Assembly: GCA_031554215.1 (NCBI GenBank)
Contig: JAVBKF010000102.1
Span: forward strand, 1-28,375
Direction of reading: 5' to 3'
From: JAVBKE01 sp031554215
GTDB lineage: Bacteria; Bacillota; Bacilli; JARBTR01
DNA: 28,375 nt
The notes under the pieces were generated by a model that saw only the letters and a list, made by a program, of their open reading frames with translations, was not told the DNA's origin and did not search any database. Shown piece after piece: positions 16,909 to 25,481 of this stretch. Position 1 is the stretch's first letter; every line of letters begins with the position of its first letter. The position numbers and the translations under genes were made by a program.

Positions 16909-17685
16909 CTAAAAAGACCCAACCTTTGATCCCATCCGAATTGGGTAGGGTGCTTTAATCCCTGCTTCGAGCGTAAATTTATCCTTTTCAAACAGCAAAA
17001 CAACCGTTGAACCAAATGAAAAATAGGCCATTTCCTCTCCCTTTACGAGGTGATCACTTGTATGTGTACGGGCAATTGTATTAATCACCATTGCCCCAAC
17101 CTTGACGACACCCACATGATTATTTTCTGTCCTGATCTCACTAATTTGACGATAATTTTTCGACAATGGATCTTTACCAAATTTCATTCCCATCTGGTTG
17201 ACTGGAAAAGATTTTCGACCAAGCGTACTTTTGTAGGTGATTTCTCCAGAAACAGGCGCATGAATCCGGTGATAGTCACTTGGGCTCAGGTAGAACACTA
17301 TATAAGTACCACCGAGATATCTCTCTGCCATCTCCCTAGAGCCAAGCATTTCCTCAATACGATAATTTCGTCCTTTCACAACGACCGGCTTACCTGCATG
17401 AATGGTACCTAAATCCTCAATCACTGCATCCACAGGACTTACCACACTCTTGTGATCAAGATCAATTTGATGAACACCTGCTTTGAGCTCGCGGATAAAA
17501 AAATCATGCAGAGAAGAAAAATCCTCTATCGGTTTGGAAACTTCTTCAAGATTAATTTTGAATTGTTTTGCATATGATAAAATCAGCTTACGGCTCAAGT
17601 GACTAGTAGCAAAGCCTTTAAACATCTTGGATGTCCACTTGCCATTTGTTAGCTCTATTGACAGTTGATAAAGTTTCTCGCGCAA
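16909..17685 (-). CDS. psd: Phosphatidylserine decarboxylase proenzyme
   Basis: Decarboxylates phosphatidylserine to phosphatidylethanolamine at the membrane. The 258-residue proenzyme has D86 in SPVDAVI, the histidines of YHRIHAP (H139, H142), and the self-cleavage site FGST (224-227), where S226 becomes the pyruvoyl cofactor of the alpha chain. This is the short form found in Bacillus. The start is TTG at 17685, with AAGGAG six bases upstream. It diverges from pssA, the gene for the previous step, with about 100 bases between them. A 7-bp hairpin (tgtctag/ctagaca) lies just past its end at about 16863-16886 but has no T-run. Confidence 0.95.
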   Translation of the reverse strand: MREKLYQLSIELTNGKWTSKMFKGFATSHLSRKLILSYAKQFKINLEEVSKPIEDFSSLHDFFIRELKAGVHQIDLDHKSVVSPVDAVIEDLGTIHAGKPVVVKGRNYRIEEMLGSREMAERYLGGTYIVFYLSPSDYHRIHAPVSGEITYKSTLGRKSFPVNQMGMKFGKDPLSKNYRQISEIRTENNHVGVVKVGAMVINTIARTHTSDHLVKGEEMAYFSFGSTVVLLFEKDKFTLEAGIKAPYPIRMGSKVGSF

Positions 17686-17787
17686 CTTACTCTCCTTCTT
17701 CCATTGAATTATTTATCAAAACGTGAGAGAATAAAATAATATGGTTGCAAGTAAATATACATGTCGTTCAAAAAAGGAGGAATCAAC

Positions 17788-18312
17788 TTGTTATCTCAAT
17801 CAAGAAAAAAGCTTAAGTCGAATTCCGCCAATCTGATTACACTAACCAACCTCTCCTTAGGTGGCTTTTCAACAATTGCTGTTGTCAATGACCAACCTAA
17901 ATTAGCACTTTTATTCATTTTGATAGCTGCACTAGCAGATAGATTTGACGGTGCAGTGGCCCGTAAATTTAATGTTGAATCTGAACTTGGTAAACAACTT
18001 GACTCACTATGCGACCTGATTTCATTCGGGGTAGCACCAGCATTACTCATCTACTCAGTTGCTTTTCAAGGCTTAGGACAGTGGGGCATGTTCGCCTCTG
18101 TACTCTTTATCGGATGCGGCGCTTACAGATTAGCCCGGTTTAACGTATCAACATGTAATGGCTATTTTACCGGTATGCCAATCCCTGTTGCTGCTTGTAT
18201 TATCGCGTTTTTCTCATTATTTTCAGAATCGCTACCAACATCATTCTATTTCATTCTTACATGTCTGTTAAGCTTTCTGATGGTCAGTACGCTGAAAATG
18301 AAAAAAATGTAA
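17788..18312 (+). CDS. pssA: CDP-diacylglycerol--serine O-phosphatidyltransferase
   Basis: Makes phosphatidylserine from CDP-diacylglycerol and serine; Psd encoded next door converts it to phosphatidylethanolamine. The CDP-alcohol phosphotransferase motif is complete: DRFDGAVAR followed by GKQLDSLCD, giving D51, D54, D72 and D76. About five or six membrane segments follow and the protein ends in a basic KMKKM tail. I place the start at the TTG at 17788, because AAAGGAGG lies seven bases before it. An in-frame ATG at 17761 would put that ribosome site inside the gene. Length 174 residues, normal for the Bacillus-type enzyme. Confidence 0.93.
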   Translation: MLSQSRKKLKSNSANLITLTNLSLGGFSTIAVVNDQPKLALLFILIAALADRFDGAVARKFNVESELGKQLDSLCDLISFGVAPALLIYSVAFQGLGQWGMFASVLFIGCGAYRLARFNVSTCNGYFTGMPIPVAACIIAFFSLFSESLPTSFYFILTCLLSFLMVSTLKMKKM

Positions 18313-18326
18313 CTTTTCATATTACG

Positions 18327-18348
18327 GCACCCTTTCGGGTGTTTTTTT
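18327..18348 (+). terminator. Rho-independent terminator of pssA
   Basis: CACCC (18328-18332) and GGGTG (18337-18341) pair around TTTC and are followed by seven T residues. It begins 15 bases after the pssA stop. Confidence 0.85.
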
Positions 18349-18616
18349 ATTTTACCCTTTTCTACTTCATTTGCATAGTTCTTCATGATGTATAATGCAT
18401 ATTCGGGAATTTCAATTTCCTTGCAAAGGCACTATAATAACACAGATCACCTAATGGTATGCCAAGAAAAAGTAATTCACTCGCTTTTATACAATTGTGA
18501 CAGAGGCACCTACTTTATGCCTCTGTTTCTGACTGAAAACAATACAGTGCACGAAACAGGCGAGGCATTACTTTTTTTAGCAACGCACTAAATAAATCAA
18601 CCCGAAGGAGAAAGAA
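18349..18616 (+). promoter_or_regulatory. Leader region of the VOC gene with a 9-bp hairpin
   Basis: Two TATAAT boxes occur on the plus strand (18391-18396 and 18433-18438); the second has TTTCAA 17 bases upstream and is the better promoter candidate. A perfect hairpin follows at 18500-18526 (acagaggca and tgcctctgt, nine-base loop), about 90 bases before the start codon of the VOC gene. It lacks a clear T-run, so it may be a weak terminator or a leader structure. The 68-codon ORF covering this stretch has no ribosome binding site and is not called. Confidence 0.35.
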
Positions 18617-18994
18617 ATGATTGTAAACAAACTAGGAAAAGTAACAATTTATGTGGAAGATCAACAAACAGCCAAACTATTTTGGCTTGAAAAAATGGGT
18701 TACATAGTTGTATTTGAACAACCACTAGGGCCTGATATGACCTGGCTGGAAGTTGCACCTTCTCCCGAAAGCGAAACTACTTTTGTCCTTTATAATAAGG
18801 CACACATGGCTTCAATGGGTAGGGGAACACCACATCCAGGTGTCCTACTTAGCACAAAAGATATTGAATCAAGCTACGAGCAAATGAAGAAAAACGGCGT
18901 TAGAGTCGGGCAACTGAATACAATGCCTTATGGAAAAATGTTTGATTTTGAAGACCAAGATGGTAACAGCTATATGTTACGAGAAGATCAATAG
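18617..18994 (+). CDS. VOC superfamily (glyoxalase/bleomycin-resistance fold) protein
   Basis: A 125-residue single-module protein with the two beta-alpha-beta-beta-beta repeats of the vicinal oxygen chelate fold: KVTIYVEDQQTAKLFWLEKMG then MTWLEVAPS in the first half, GVLLSTKDIESSYEQMKKNGV and MFDFEDQDGNSYMLRE in the second. Glutamates that can bind metal are present in WLEVA and at the end (LRED), but the usual first His is missing from VTIYV, so classic glyoxalase I activity is doubtful. AAGGAG lies seven bases before the ATG. It is a single-gene unit with its own terminator. The substrate is unknown. Confidence 0.85.
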   Translation: MIVNKLGKVTIYVEDQQTAKLFWLEKMGYIVVFEQPLGPDMTWLEVAPSPESETTFVLYNKAHMASMGRGTPHPGVLLSTKDIESSYEQMKKNGVRVGQLNTMPYGKMFDFEDQDGNSYMLREDQ

Positions 18995-19021
18995 TGGCTG
19001 TGTGAAAATAATAATAGTCGG

Positions 19022-19053
19022 TCCGTCCACGAGATAGCTGTGGACGGATTTTT
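19022..19053 (+). terminator. Rho-independent terminator of the VOC gene
   Basis: TCCGTCCAC (19022-19030) pairs perfectly with GTGGACGGA (19040-19048) and is followed by TTTTT. It starts 27 bases after the stop codon. Confidence 0.88.
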
Positions 19054-19237
19054 AAAACCCATTTCTTTTCTGAGATTCAGAAGTAAATCATAAACGGGTA
19101 CAAATCGAATGAAATCGTTTTATCGTTCTTGGCTATTCATTTACGATCTCCCCCGCCGTATACAGCGCTGCTCAAGTATCGACAAGATGTTAGAATTGTT
19201 CATTTCATTAAATTGTAAACAATACGCTTATGTTGCA

Positions 19238-20218
19238 TTATTTCAAAGAGGATTGTAAGCCCGTTTCATATTTTTTTATCCGTCTGTATGCAAGAACGAA
19301 TAATATGATTGCACCACTGCCAAAAATGATACTTCCAGAAAATAAACCTAGCCACGAGTAGGTCAGGATGCCTCCTCCCGCAAGCGCAAGCTGGTGCCTC
19401 CTTCCCCAGCCATGACGCTGGGACCAATAGTAAACGACTAAGAAAAATCCTGTAAGTAGTAGCAAGCAAGCCCACACACTAGCCCACCCATACGTCGTGT
19501 CAGCGAGCATAAAAAGACTTGAAGTAATGAACGAGAATAGCCCCAGCAGCAATGGTTTTGGCACGTCACCTTTTGTAGGAGCAAGTGTTTTATTCCCAAA
19601 TCTTATTGAAATAATAACGAGCAGTACAATGATGATGATTGTTCCTACTAATTGTGGAATTGAGGCAAAAAACTGTTTTTCTACACTGACGTCATAGCAG
19701 AGAAAAGCTGATCCTAGGATAAAAACAGCAGAAACAACGCCAATACCTGATTTACCTAACCAAGGTTTATTCCCTCTTTCAGGAAAAAGTGCTTCTACAA
19801 TAAGAATCGGGATACAAGTGCTCCATATTGCATGCATCGCTAATACGTAAATCGTTAACCAGGCATCAACTCCGATAAATGGTATAGCAGTATGCCATTC
19901 AAACCCGGATTGCGTGAGATAATTAGGATTAAAAATCATCTGATCGATAATCCCTTCCTCGATTAGGCCATAAGCAATCCCAAGTATCAACATTGTTGCT
20001 AAGCCGCCATCTGTCCTCCGTGTTATTTCACGAATGAGTAAGGCACCACCGCCATACATTGGTGCTAAAAAAATAACATAGGGTAATTCCGATAAGGACA
20101 ACACACCAAGTATATACTCTCCAAAAATTGGTGCTAAAAAGAATAGCAAGATCACAGGAAATATGCGTCTTAATCTTGATTTTGTTTGTCCTGTAGTTAA
20201 AACAGCTTGATCTTTCAT
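19238..20218 (-). CDS. Multi-spanning membrane protein of unknown function
   Basis: A 326-residue integral membrane protein with about eight to nine hydrophobic helices, a basic N-terminus (KSRLRRIF) and a basic C-terminus (YRRIKKYETG). I do not recognise the family. A segment near residues 60-95 reads IREITRR then GLIEEGIIDQMIFNP; two glutamates in or next to a helix, with a later AMHAIWS, loosely recall the CPBP/Abi intramembrane protease fold, but the normal EExxxR motif is not there, so this is only a suggestion. The ATG at 20218 has AAGGAGG eleven bases upstream. It stands alone, pointing away from the drug-exporter unit; the 184 bases after it hold no clear terminator. Confidence 0.75.
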   Translation of the reverse strand: MKDQAVLTTGQTKSRLRRIFPVILLFFLAPIFGEYILGVLSLSELPYVIFLAPMYGGGALLIREITRRTDGGLATMLILGIAYGLIEEGIIDQMIFNPNYLTQSGFEWHTAIPFIGVDAWLTIYVLAMHAIWSTCIPILIVEALFPERGNKPWLGKSGIGVVSAVFILGSAFLCYDVSVEKQFFASIPQLVGTIIIIVLLVIISIRFGNKTLAPTKGDVPKPLLLGLFSFITSSLFMLADTTYGWASVWACLLLLTGFFLVVYYWSQRHGWGRRHQLALAGGGILTYSWLGLFSGSIIFGSGAIILFVLAYRRIKKYETGLQSSLK

Positions 20219-20836
20219 CTTTATAATCGCCTCCTTGAATTTAAACGTCCTGTTCCATTAGCATTACATTAACATAACAAGAAGAAAAAAAAGAGAGCAA
20301 ATTTTTACAATTAGAAACAAATCTATCTTTTCAGATTTGAATTGGGTCTGTGACATTTTAGATAAGAACAATCACATACACATAGTCCTGACCTTATCAT
20401 TTTGAAGACCAGCCGTGCACATCAGTCTGACGCTTTTGGTGAAGACTTACTGCAACGACAAGGCTGCCTGATCGATGCCCAACGCCCTGATGATATCTTA
20501 GTTCGCATTTCCATCCAGTTATACAATCACCTATTTTGTTCTTATCCTGCTTAGTAAAACGAATTATTTTATCACGTTCATCACAGCTTGTACCTTTGAT
20601 TCTAATTCGGATGAAACAGCTTTTCGGTCTGTCTAGTTAAACTGATTATCTTTCAACCATTCGCTAGGCCTGCTACAACTTTCCTTAACCGAATCAGCCA
20701 AGTCTCTTGTCATGCGTGCTTATTGTGAGATACTATACACGAGTTCAGCCAAACACAGCCTACCTGCATTTTCTAGTCTTCTCCGAGATGATCCAATCTT
20801 CTAGATACTACCCCAGGCACTACTTTCCTCAAAATA
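20219..20836. other. Mostly non-coding gap with a possible gene relic (plus frame 20366-20554)
   Basis: No gene with a ribosome binding site was found. One plus-strand frame is open from 20366 to a TAG at 20552-20554 and has protein-like composition (stretches SRAHQSDAFGEDLLQRQG and DAQRPDDILVRISIQLYN), with no start codon in a good place. It may be the end of a decayed gene, but I cannot name it. The rest shows no repeats, terminators or RNA genes that I can support. Confidence 0.3.
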
Positions 20837-20881
20837 AAAAAGCATCTGAGTGTGTACTGATGTGCACCCCAGATGCTTTTT
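20837..20881 (-). terminator. Strong terminator of the DHA2 exporter gene (probably bidirectional)
   Basis: AAAAAGCATCTG (20837-20848) is a perfect reverse complement of CAGATGCTTTTT (20870-20881) around a 21-base loop. On the minus strand the stem is followed by TTTTT within the arm and ttattttg, eight bases after the exporter stop. The A/T flanks would let it work in both directions. Confidence 0.85.
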
Positions 20882-20888
20882 ACATTAA

Positions 20889-22430
20889 TTATTTTCCTGA
20901 TGCAACGGATTTCGGCACCTCAACAGTAGCGTTACTTGCCGTATCCTCTTCGGCTACTGGTTTTACCCGCTTAATAAAGAGTGCAAGAAGCAAAGCTACA
21001 ATGGCGATTCCTACCGTCACTGTAAATGCATCATTGATTCCCTCCAACATCGCTTTTTGCCGAATTTGTTCCTGCATCGCTTTGACCGCATCTGCAGATT
21101 GCGCCATTTGCGGCGTCATTTTTTCAGTTGCAGTCACTGCCAGCTCTTTTGCATATTCCTTGGCCTGCGATGTCATAATCGTAATCATGATCGCAGAACC
21201 GAGTGCCCCGGAGATTTGCTGCAGCGTACTATTCATGGCAGTACCATGAGGGTACAGTCGTTGTGGCAATGAATTTAATCCATTTGTCATTACCGGCATC
21301 ATAACCATCGACATCCCGAACATCCGCATTGCGTAGAGGATCATGAGTGTACCATAACTTGTCTCTAGTGTCAGTTGTGAAAACATATAGGTTGTCACAA
21401 TTGTGATGACGAGTCCAGGCACTGCAAGGAAACGAGCCCCGATTTTATCGAATAATTTTCCGTTTATTGGCATCATCACAGCCATGATGAGAGAGGCAGG
21501 TAGCATCAAAAGACCAGATTTAAACGTTGAAATACCTCTAACATCTTGAACGTAAAGTGGTAATAACAGCATCGCAGAAAACATTGCCATCGAAATGACA
21601 ACAGAAACGGCAGATGACAACGCGAACATTGGTGATTTATATACGCGGAAGTTGAGCATAGGTACTTCTAGTTTGAACTGACGAATGATAAAGAGAGTCA
21701 GTGAGATTACGCCAATCGCTAAAGAAATATAAACTCTTTGATCGCTCCATCCATGGCTTCCAGCAGAGCTAAATCCATATAACAGACCACCGAAACCAAA
21801 ACTTGATAGGATCATAGAGGCGATATCAATTTTAATCTCTTTATTCTTCACACTTGTATCTTTTAACAACAAAATTCCGAGTAATAGAACAATGATTGCA
21901 ATTGGTGAAACAATATGGAAAAGTGCTCTCCAATCAGAGAATGTCAAAATCCATCCTGCAAAAGTAGGTCCGATTGCTGGTGCTACCATGAATACGAGTC
22001 CAAATAACCCCATCGCCATTCCTCGTTTGTGAGGCGGGAAAGATGTCAACATAAAGTTCATGAGTAACGGCATCATGATTGCTGCCCCTGATGCCTGTAT
22101 CATTCGAGCTGTGATAAGGACTTCAAATCCTGGAGCAAATCCCGCGATAATCGTTCCGATTGAAAACAACGTCATTGCGGTGATAAATAAACGCCGAGCT
22201 GAATATTTCTGAATTAAAAATGCTGATAATGGGATAACGATTCCGTTCACTAGCATGTAGCCAGTGGATAGCCACTGCCCTGTAGTTGCCGGAATGTCTA
22301 GGTCTTTCATAACTGATGGTAATGCCACACTGAAAATTGTTTCGTTAAACATCGACACAAAGGCACCAACCATCATAATCGCAATAATGCCATATGGTGG
22401 GCGCTGTGTATTCGGTAATGCTGTATTCAT
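20889..22430 (-). CDS. DHA2-family multidrug efflux MFS transporter (EmrB/QacA type)
   Basis: Proton-driven exporter of the 14-helix drug:H+ antiporter family. The 513 residues show the first-helix pattern FVSMFNETIFSVALPSVMKDL (D1-type motif), SARRLFITAM after helix 2, RMIQASGAAIMMPL, and the antiporter motif C in VAPAIGPTFAGW. It resembles Bacillus LmrB/MdtP-type pumps. The ATG has AGGAGG at about 22437-22442. It diverges from a TetR-family gene with 149 bases between, and its promoter contains a palindrome, so regulation by that repressor is likely. The drugs exported cannot be told from the sequence. Confidence 0.92.
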   Translation of the reverse strand: MNTALPNTQRPPYGIIAIMMVGAFVSMFNETIFSVALPSVMKDLDIPATTGQWLSTGYMLVNGIVIPLSAFLIQKYSARRLFITAMTLFSIGTIIAGFAPGFEVLITARMIQASGAAIMMPLLMNFMLTSFPPHKRGMAMGLFGLVFMVAPAIGPTFAGWILTFSDWRALFHIVSPIAIIVLLLGILLLKDTSVKNKEIKIDIASMILSSFGFGGLLYGFSSAGSHGWSDQRVYISLAIGVISLTLFIIRQFKLEVPMLNFRVYKSPMFALSSAVSVVISMAMFSAMLLLPLYVQDVRGISTFKSGLLMLPASLIMAVMMPINGKLFDKIGARFLAVPGLVITIVTTYMFSQLTLETSYGTLMILYAMRMFGMSMVMMPVMTNGLNSLPQRLYPHGTAMNSTLQQISGALGSAIMITIMTSQAKEYAKELAVTATEKMTPQMAQSADAVKAMQEQIRQKAMLEGINDAFTVTVGIAIVALLLALFIKRVKPVAEEDTASNATVEVPKSVASGK

Positions 22431-22475
22431 AAAAAGCCTCCTGAACCAATAGTTTAAATTTTATACCGCCGTTAC

Positions 22476-22504
22476 ATTCTATACCTATGGTATAATAATT
22501 GCAA
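22476..22504 (-). promoter_or_regulatory. Promoter of the DHA2 exporter gene
   Basis: Minus strand TTGCAA (22504-22499) and TAGAAT (22481-22476) with exactly 17 bases between them. The start would be near 22469. The spacer is filled by the palindrome at 22480-22494. Confidence 0.7.
22480..22494. promoter_or_regulatory. Probable TetR-family operator
   Basis: TATACC-TAT-GGTATA is a perfect 6-bp inverted repeat lying between the -35 and -10 of the exporter promoter, where a bound repressor would block transcription. A further TATACC half-site occurs at 22462-22467. The regulator gene starts 86 bases away in the opposite direction, so one operator could serve both genes. Confidence 0.65.
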
Positions 22505-22579
22505 GATATTAATTTAACCATTTTTATTGAGTTTGTCAACACGCTTATTGAACTGTTTAAGTGATGAAAGGTGATACTT

Positions 22580-23461
22580 ATGAGGAATAAGAAACTTAAT
22601 GTGATTTTGAAATCACAGCAACTCTTTATTGAAAAAGGATTTCAAGCAACCTCTATCCAGGACGTTTTGGACTACTGCGGCATTTCTAAGGGGACATTTT
22701 ATAATTATTTTTCTTCTAAAACTGAACTATTAATAGAAGTACTGCATCATTTTATATCGGTGAATGAGTTAGAACGTGATGCCCTACTCGTTGGTAAGAA
22801 GACTGATGACCTCACTATTTTTATTGAACAAGTCGAACATTTATTGATTTTTAGAAAGAAACAAGTATTTATTCATTTGTTTGAAGAAATGTTCCGAACA
22901 TCAGATGCAGAATTGAAAAAAGTATTGATCTATTTTAGACAGCGAATGGTGAAATGGGTTGCCATGCGTTTTGTGGATATTTTCGGAGAAACCAGACGAG
23001 AATATGCTCTTGACTGTGCGATTACTTTTGTTGGCATGTTGAGCACTCATCTCAGGTTCTGCTTAGATAAACAAAAATTTACTGAGCAAATACGCTTAGT
23101 CGTGATGTATAGTGTTAACCGAATTGTAGAAATGATGGCAGTACTGCCTGAAAAGGGCGAGAAACTACACAGTATCGAGAAGCTTGAGAAACAATTGCAA
23201 ACTTATTCAACTAGAAACAACGCCTTTGAACAAGATCTAATGCGCCTCATTAGCACGATAAAAACGCATTTACATAAGAAAGACATGTCTGCATGCACAC
23301 AATTATTGGAGTTTGTTCAAGAGGAATTACTGACAAATCAGAACCCCAGAATATTCTTGATTGATAGTGCCGTAGTATCACTAAATGGTCAATCGGCAGC
23401 AAAAATACCTGAGATGCTGCAACTAACGCAATTAATTACAAATCATTTCAAGAAAAATTAA
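22580..23461 (+). CDS. TetR/AcrR-family transcriptional regulator
   Basis: Likely repressor of the divergent drug exporter. The N-terminal helix-turn-helix is clear at about residues 10-55: QQLFIEKGFQATSIQDVLDY, then CGISKGTFYNYFSSKTELLI. The C-terminal ligand domain is long (293 residues in all; most TetR proteins are about 200) and helical, with a second part after residue 195 that I do not recognise. I chose the ATG at 22580, which has AAAGG eight bases before it; a GTG nine bases earlier would overlap that site. The inducing compound is unknown. Confidence 0.9.
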   Translation: MRNKKLNVILKSQQLFIEKGFQATSIQDVLDYCGISKGTFYNYFSSKTELLIEVLHHFISVNELERDALLVGKKTDDLTIFIEQVEHLLIFRKKQVFIHLFEEMFRTSDAELKKVLIYFRQRMVKWVAMRFVDIFGETRREYALDCAITFVGMLSTHLRFCLDKQKFTEQIRLVVMYSVNRIVEMMAVLPEKGEKLHSIEKLEKQLQTYSTRNNAFEQDLMRLISTIKTHLHKKDMSACTQLLEFVQEELLTNQNPRIFLIDSAVVSLNGQSAAKIPEMLQLTQLITNHFKKN

Positions 23462-23744
23462 ATGGCTTGTAAAAGACAGAGCGACTGGGCAAGTGGCTGC
23501 ATTTACTTATGAGGTAAATTACAATTCGAGCTGGTGCAATTTGAAGCAATACTGTCACCTGTCACGGTTCGATATTTGGACATGATGTGGCTCACTGTCA
23601 TCGTAGCGAGAATTCGGCATCAAGTCAGCAGTCACTGCTTTAGCATCTCTTCGTATCAATTTGCTTATTCTATATCTGTTATTTCGATTTCAGGCATGCC
23701 TTTTCGACAGGTTTATCGTGTGTGATGACCCCAGATACTAGAAC
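23462..23744. other. Intergenic region between the TetR gene and the RidA gene
   Basis: No ribosome binding site or convincing coding frame on either strand; the one 63-codon plus-strand ORF here has neither. Apart from the hairpin that follows, I see no structure. Confidence 0.5.
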
Positions 23745-23769
23745 AAGGCTAGGACATTGTCCTAGCCTT
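23745..23769. terminator. Hairpin between convergent genes (likely bidirectional terminator)
   Basis: AAGGCTAGGAC and GTCCTAGCCTT are perfect 11-bp arms around ATT. It lies 43 bases past the end of the RidA gene on the minus strand and 284 bases past the TetR gene on the plus strand. Neither side has a strong T-run, so the terminator role is probable but not certain. Confidence 0.6.
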
Positions 23770-23811
23770 TAACATGCAACTTTAGTCATTCCTGTTTTCA
23801 CAAGCAAAAAA

Positions 23812-25083
23812 CTATTTCGCGTTTGGTGGCGGTCCTTCAGCATTTGCTACAACAACGTCAATTTGGATTAATGCATCTTTAGGTAATGCTGATACACCCA
23901 CTGTTCTTCGTGCAGGTACACCATCTGGGAAGAATTTTGTGTACGCTTCTTCTACTGCATCAATATCCGCGATATTTTTAAGGAAGATATTCACTTTAAC
24001 TACATCGGCCATCGCATGATCGATACTCTCAACAATTGCCTGAATGTTTTTCAAACACTGTTCAGCCTGTGCTTTGATACCAGCTACCATTTTGCCCGTT
24101 TTTGGATCGACAGGTAACTGTGCTGAAAGGTGATTATAATGAGAAAAAGCAACCGTTTGTGTAGATAGCGCACATTTTGGTGCGTTTTCCGTATTGTTCG
24201 CTTCTATAATGAGGCCATGTCTGTCTTCAATAGCTTGTGGCGGTGTTCCATCGCCGTGTGACACCACTGCTTCAATTTGCACCAATGCACCCATCGGTAA
24301 AGCTGAGGCTGCAATGACTGTCCGTGCAGGCATGTAGGCGACAGTTCTAGCGATAGCTGAATCTGGAAAGAACGTTGTATACACCTTGTTTACAGCATCA
24401 ATATCTGAGTGGTTTTTAAGGAAAATATTGATTTTAACAATGTCATCCATCGGAACGTCGATACTTTCTAAAATTGCTTTGATATTCTTTAAGCACTGTC
24501 TAGCCTGCGCTTTGACACAGCCAGTAACCAATCTGCCTGTTTTTGGATCAATTGGTAATTGTGCTGATAGATTATTGTAATGTGAAAAAGATACAGTTTG
24601 CGTAGATAGCGCACAAATCGGCGCAGTTACAGTGTTATTTGTCAGCTTTATGAGGTCGCCTGCTTGTGGCGCGTTTGGAATTGTGCCTTCTCCATTTGAA
24701 ATAAGTGCCTCAATTTGCACCAATGCATCCATCGGCAAAGCTGCCACTGCCACTGTTGTCCGTGTAGGAAGGTAAGCTGGAAAGTATGTTTTATACACTT
24801 CATCTACTGCATCAACATCCTTGATATCCTTAACGAATACAGTGATTCTCACAACATCACTCATCACATGATGAATGCTCTCCACAATTGCTTTGATATT
24901 CTTAAAACACTGATCAGCCTGCGCTTTGACACCACCAGCAACTAATTTGCCAGATTTCGGATCAATTGGTAGCTGTGCTGATAGATTATTGTAATGAGAA
25001 AAGGCGACTGTGTGTGAATAAGAACCGATCCCTTTTGGCGCATTTTCTGCATTTCTTGCTAATACTGCGTTATTACCACTCAT
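23812..25083 (-). CDS. Triple-domain RidA/YjgF-family protein
   Basis: A 423-residue protein of three tandem RidA modules, at about residues 7-133, 152-281 and 298-418; ordinary RidA is about 125 residues and forms a trimer. RidA enzymes hydrolyse reactive 2-aminoacrylate and other imines. Module 1 keeps the family start APKGIGSYSHTV, the key arginine (R108) and glutamate (E125). Modules 2 and 3 have lost the GxYS segment (both read CALSTQT) but keep the arginine (R254; R392). Module 2 keeps the glutamate (E271) while module 3 has aspartate (D409). Module 2 also has about eight extra residues beside its arginine (IARTVAYMPARTV). The ATG at 25083 has AAGGAG upstream; a frame extended to 25134 would start inside the promoter. 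Confidence 0.9.
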   Translation of the reverse strand: MSGNNAVLARNAENAPKGIGSYSHTVAFSHYNNLSAQLPIDPKSGKLVAGGVKAQADQCFKNIKAIVESIHHVMSDVVRITVFVKDIKDVDAVDEVYKTYFPAYLPTRTTVAVAALPMDALVQIEALISNGEGTIPNAPQAGDLIKLTNNTVTAPICALSTQTVSFSHYNNLSAQLPIDPKTGRLVTGCVKAQARQCLKNIKAILESIDVPMDDIVKINIFLKNHSDIDAVNKVYTTFFPDSAIARTVAYMPARTVIAASALPMGALVQIEAVVSHGDGTPPQAIEDRHGLIIEANNTENAPKCALSTQTVAFSHYNHLSAQLPVDPKTGKMVAGIKAQAEQCLKNIQAIVESIDHAMADVVKVNIFLKNIADIDAVEEAYTKFFPDGVPARRTVGVSALPKDALIQIDVVVANAEGPPPNAK

Positions 25084-25120
25084 AATTGTATTCTCCTTTT
25101 GATAAATTATTATTAGGGAA

Positions 25121-25150
25121 ATTATAATCCCCACCTGTAGGAACTGTCAA
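25121..25150 (-). promoter_or_regulatory. Strong sigma-A promoter of the triple RidA gene
   Basis: Minus strand consensus TTGACA (25150-25145) and consensus TATAAT (25126-25121) with an 18-base spacer. The start is near 25114, giving a 31-base leader. Both hexamers are perfect, which predicts high expression. Confidence 0.85.
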
Positions 25151-25443
25151 CCTCGCATGTTGTGTGAACTGGCTCATTTGGTGATAAGTGCACATTGACG
25201 AAGGTACAGCAAAACTTGATGAGAGCAATAATCACAAGCGTATAGCAAACCATTTACCCTTGTTGAAAATTTAATTCTCTCCCGTTTTCCCGGCATCAAC
25301 GTCTATTCACCTTTTCCTGTTTTCCTTCACTATACAACCGACAGGTTGATAAATTTTTGTTATCTGTACGAACATCAGAACCAGCACTAGCTTTTATCTG
25401 TTTTAGTCAATAAGCTTCTACGGATTAAAGCGCTACCCTATTT
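25151..25443. other. Intergenic region upstream of the RidA gene
   Basis: AT-rich sequence with no ORF that has a ribosome binding site. Nothing recognisable is present, and no sigK-like sequence was seen left of 25550. Confidence 0.4.
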
Positions 25444-25481
25444 AAAAAAAGCAGACTCAGTGGTTAGAAACCAGCTCTGCT
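25444..25481 (-). terminator. Rho-independent terminator, minus strand
   Basis: Minus strand AGCAGA (25481-25476) pairs with TCTGCT (25455-25450), with an inner stem TGGTT/AACCA, followed by seven T residues (25450-25444). The only minus-strand gene upstream is the VOC gene ending at 25826, so its transcript would have a 3' tail of about 340 bases running antisense to the sigK relic. Confidence 0.75.

Noticed and set aside
18385..18591. 68-codon plus-strand ORF before the first VOC gene
   Set aside because: No ribosome site, spans a perfect 9-bp hairpin and promoter-like elements; better read as a leader region.
20707..21249. 180-codon plus-strand ORF
   Set aside because: Runs through the exporter terminator and then antisense to the exporter gene; Cys/Ser-rich shadow sequence.
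25083..25134. Longer start of the triple RidA protein at 25134
   Set aside because: The upstream part overlaps the TTGACA/TATAAT promoter; the ATG at 25083 has AAGGAG and begins at the family N-terminus.
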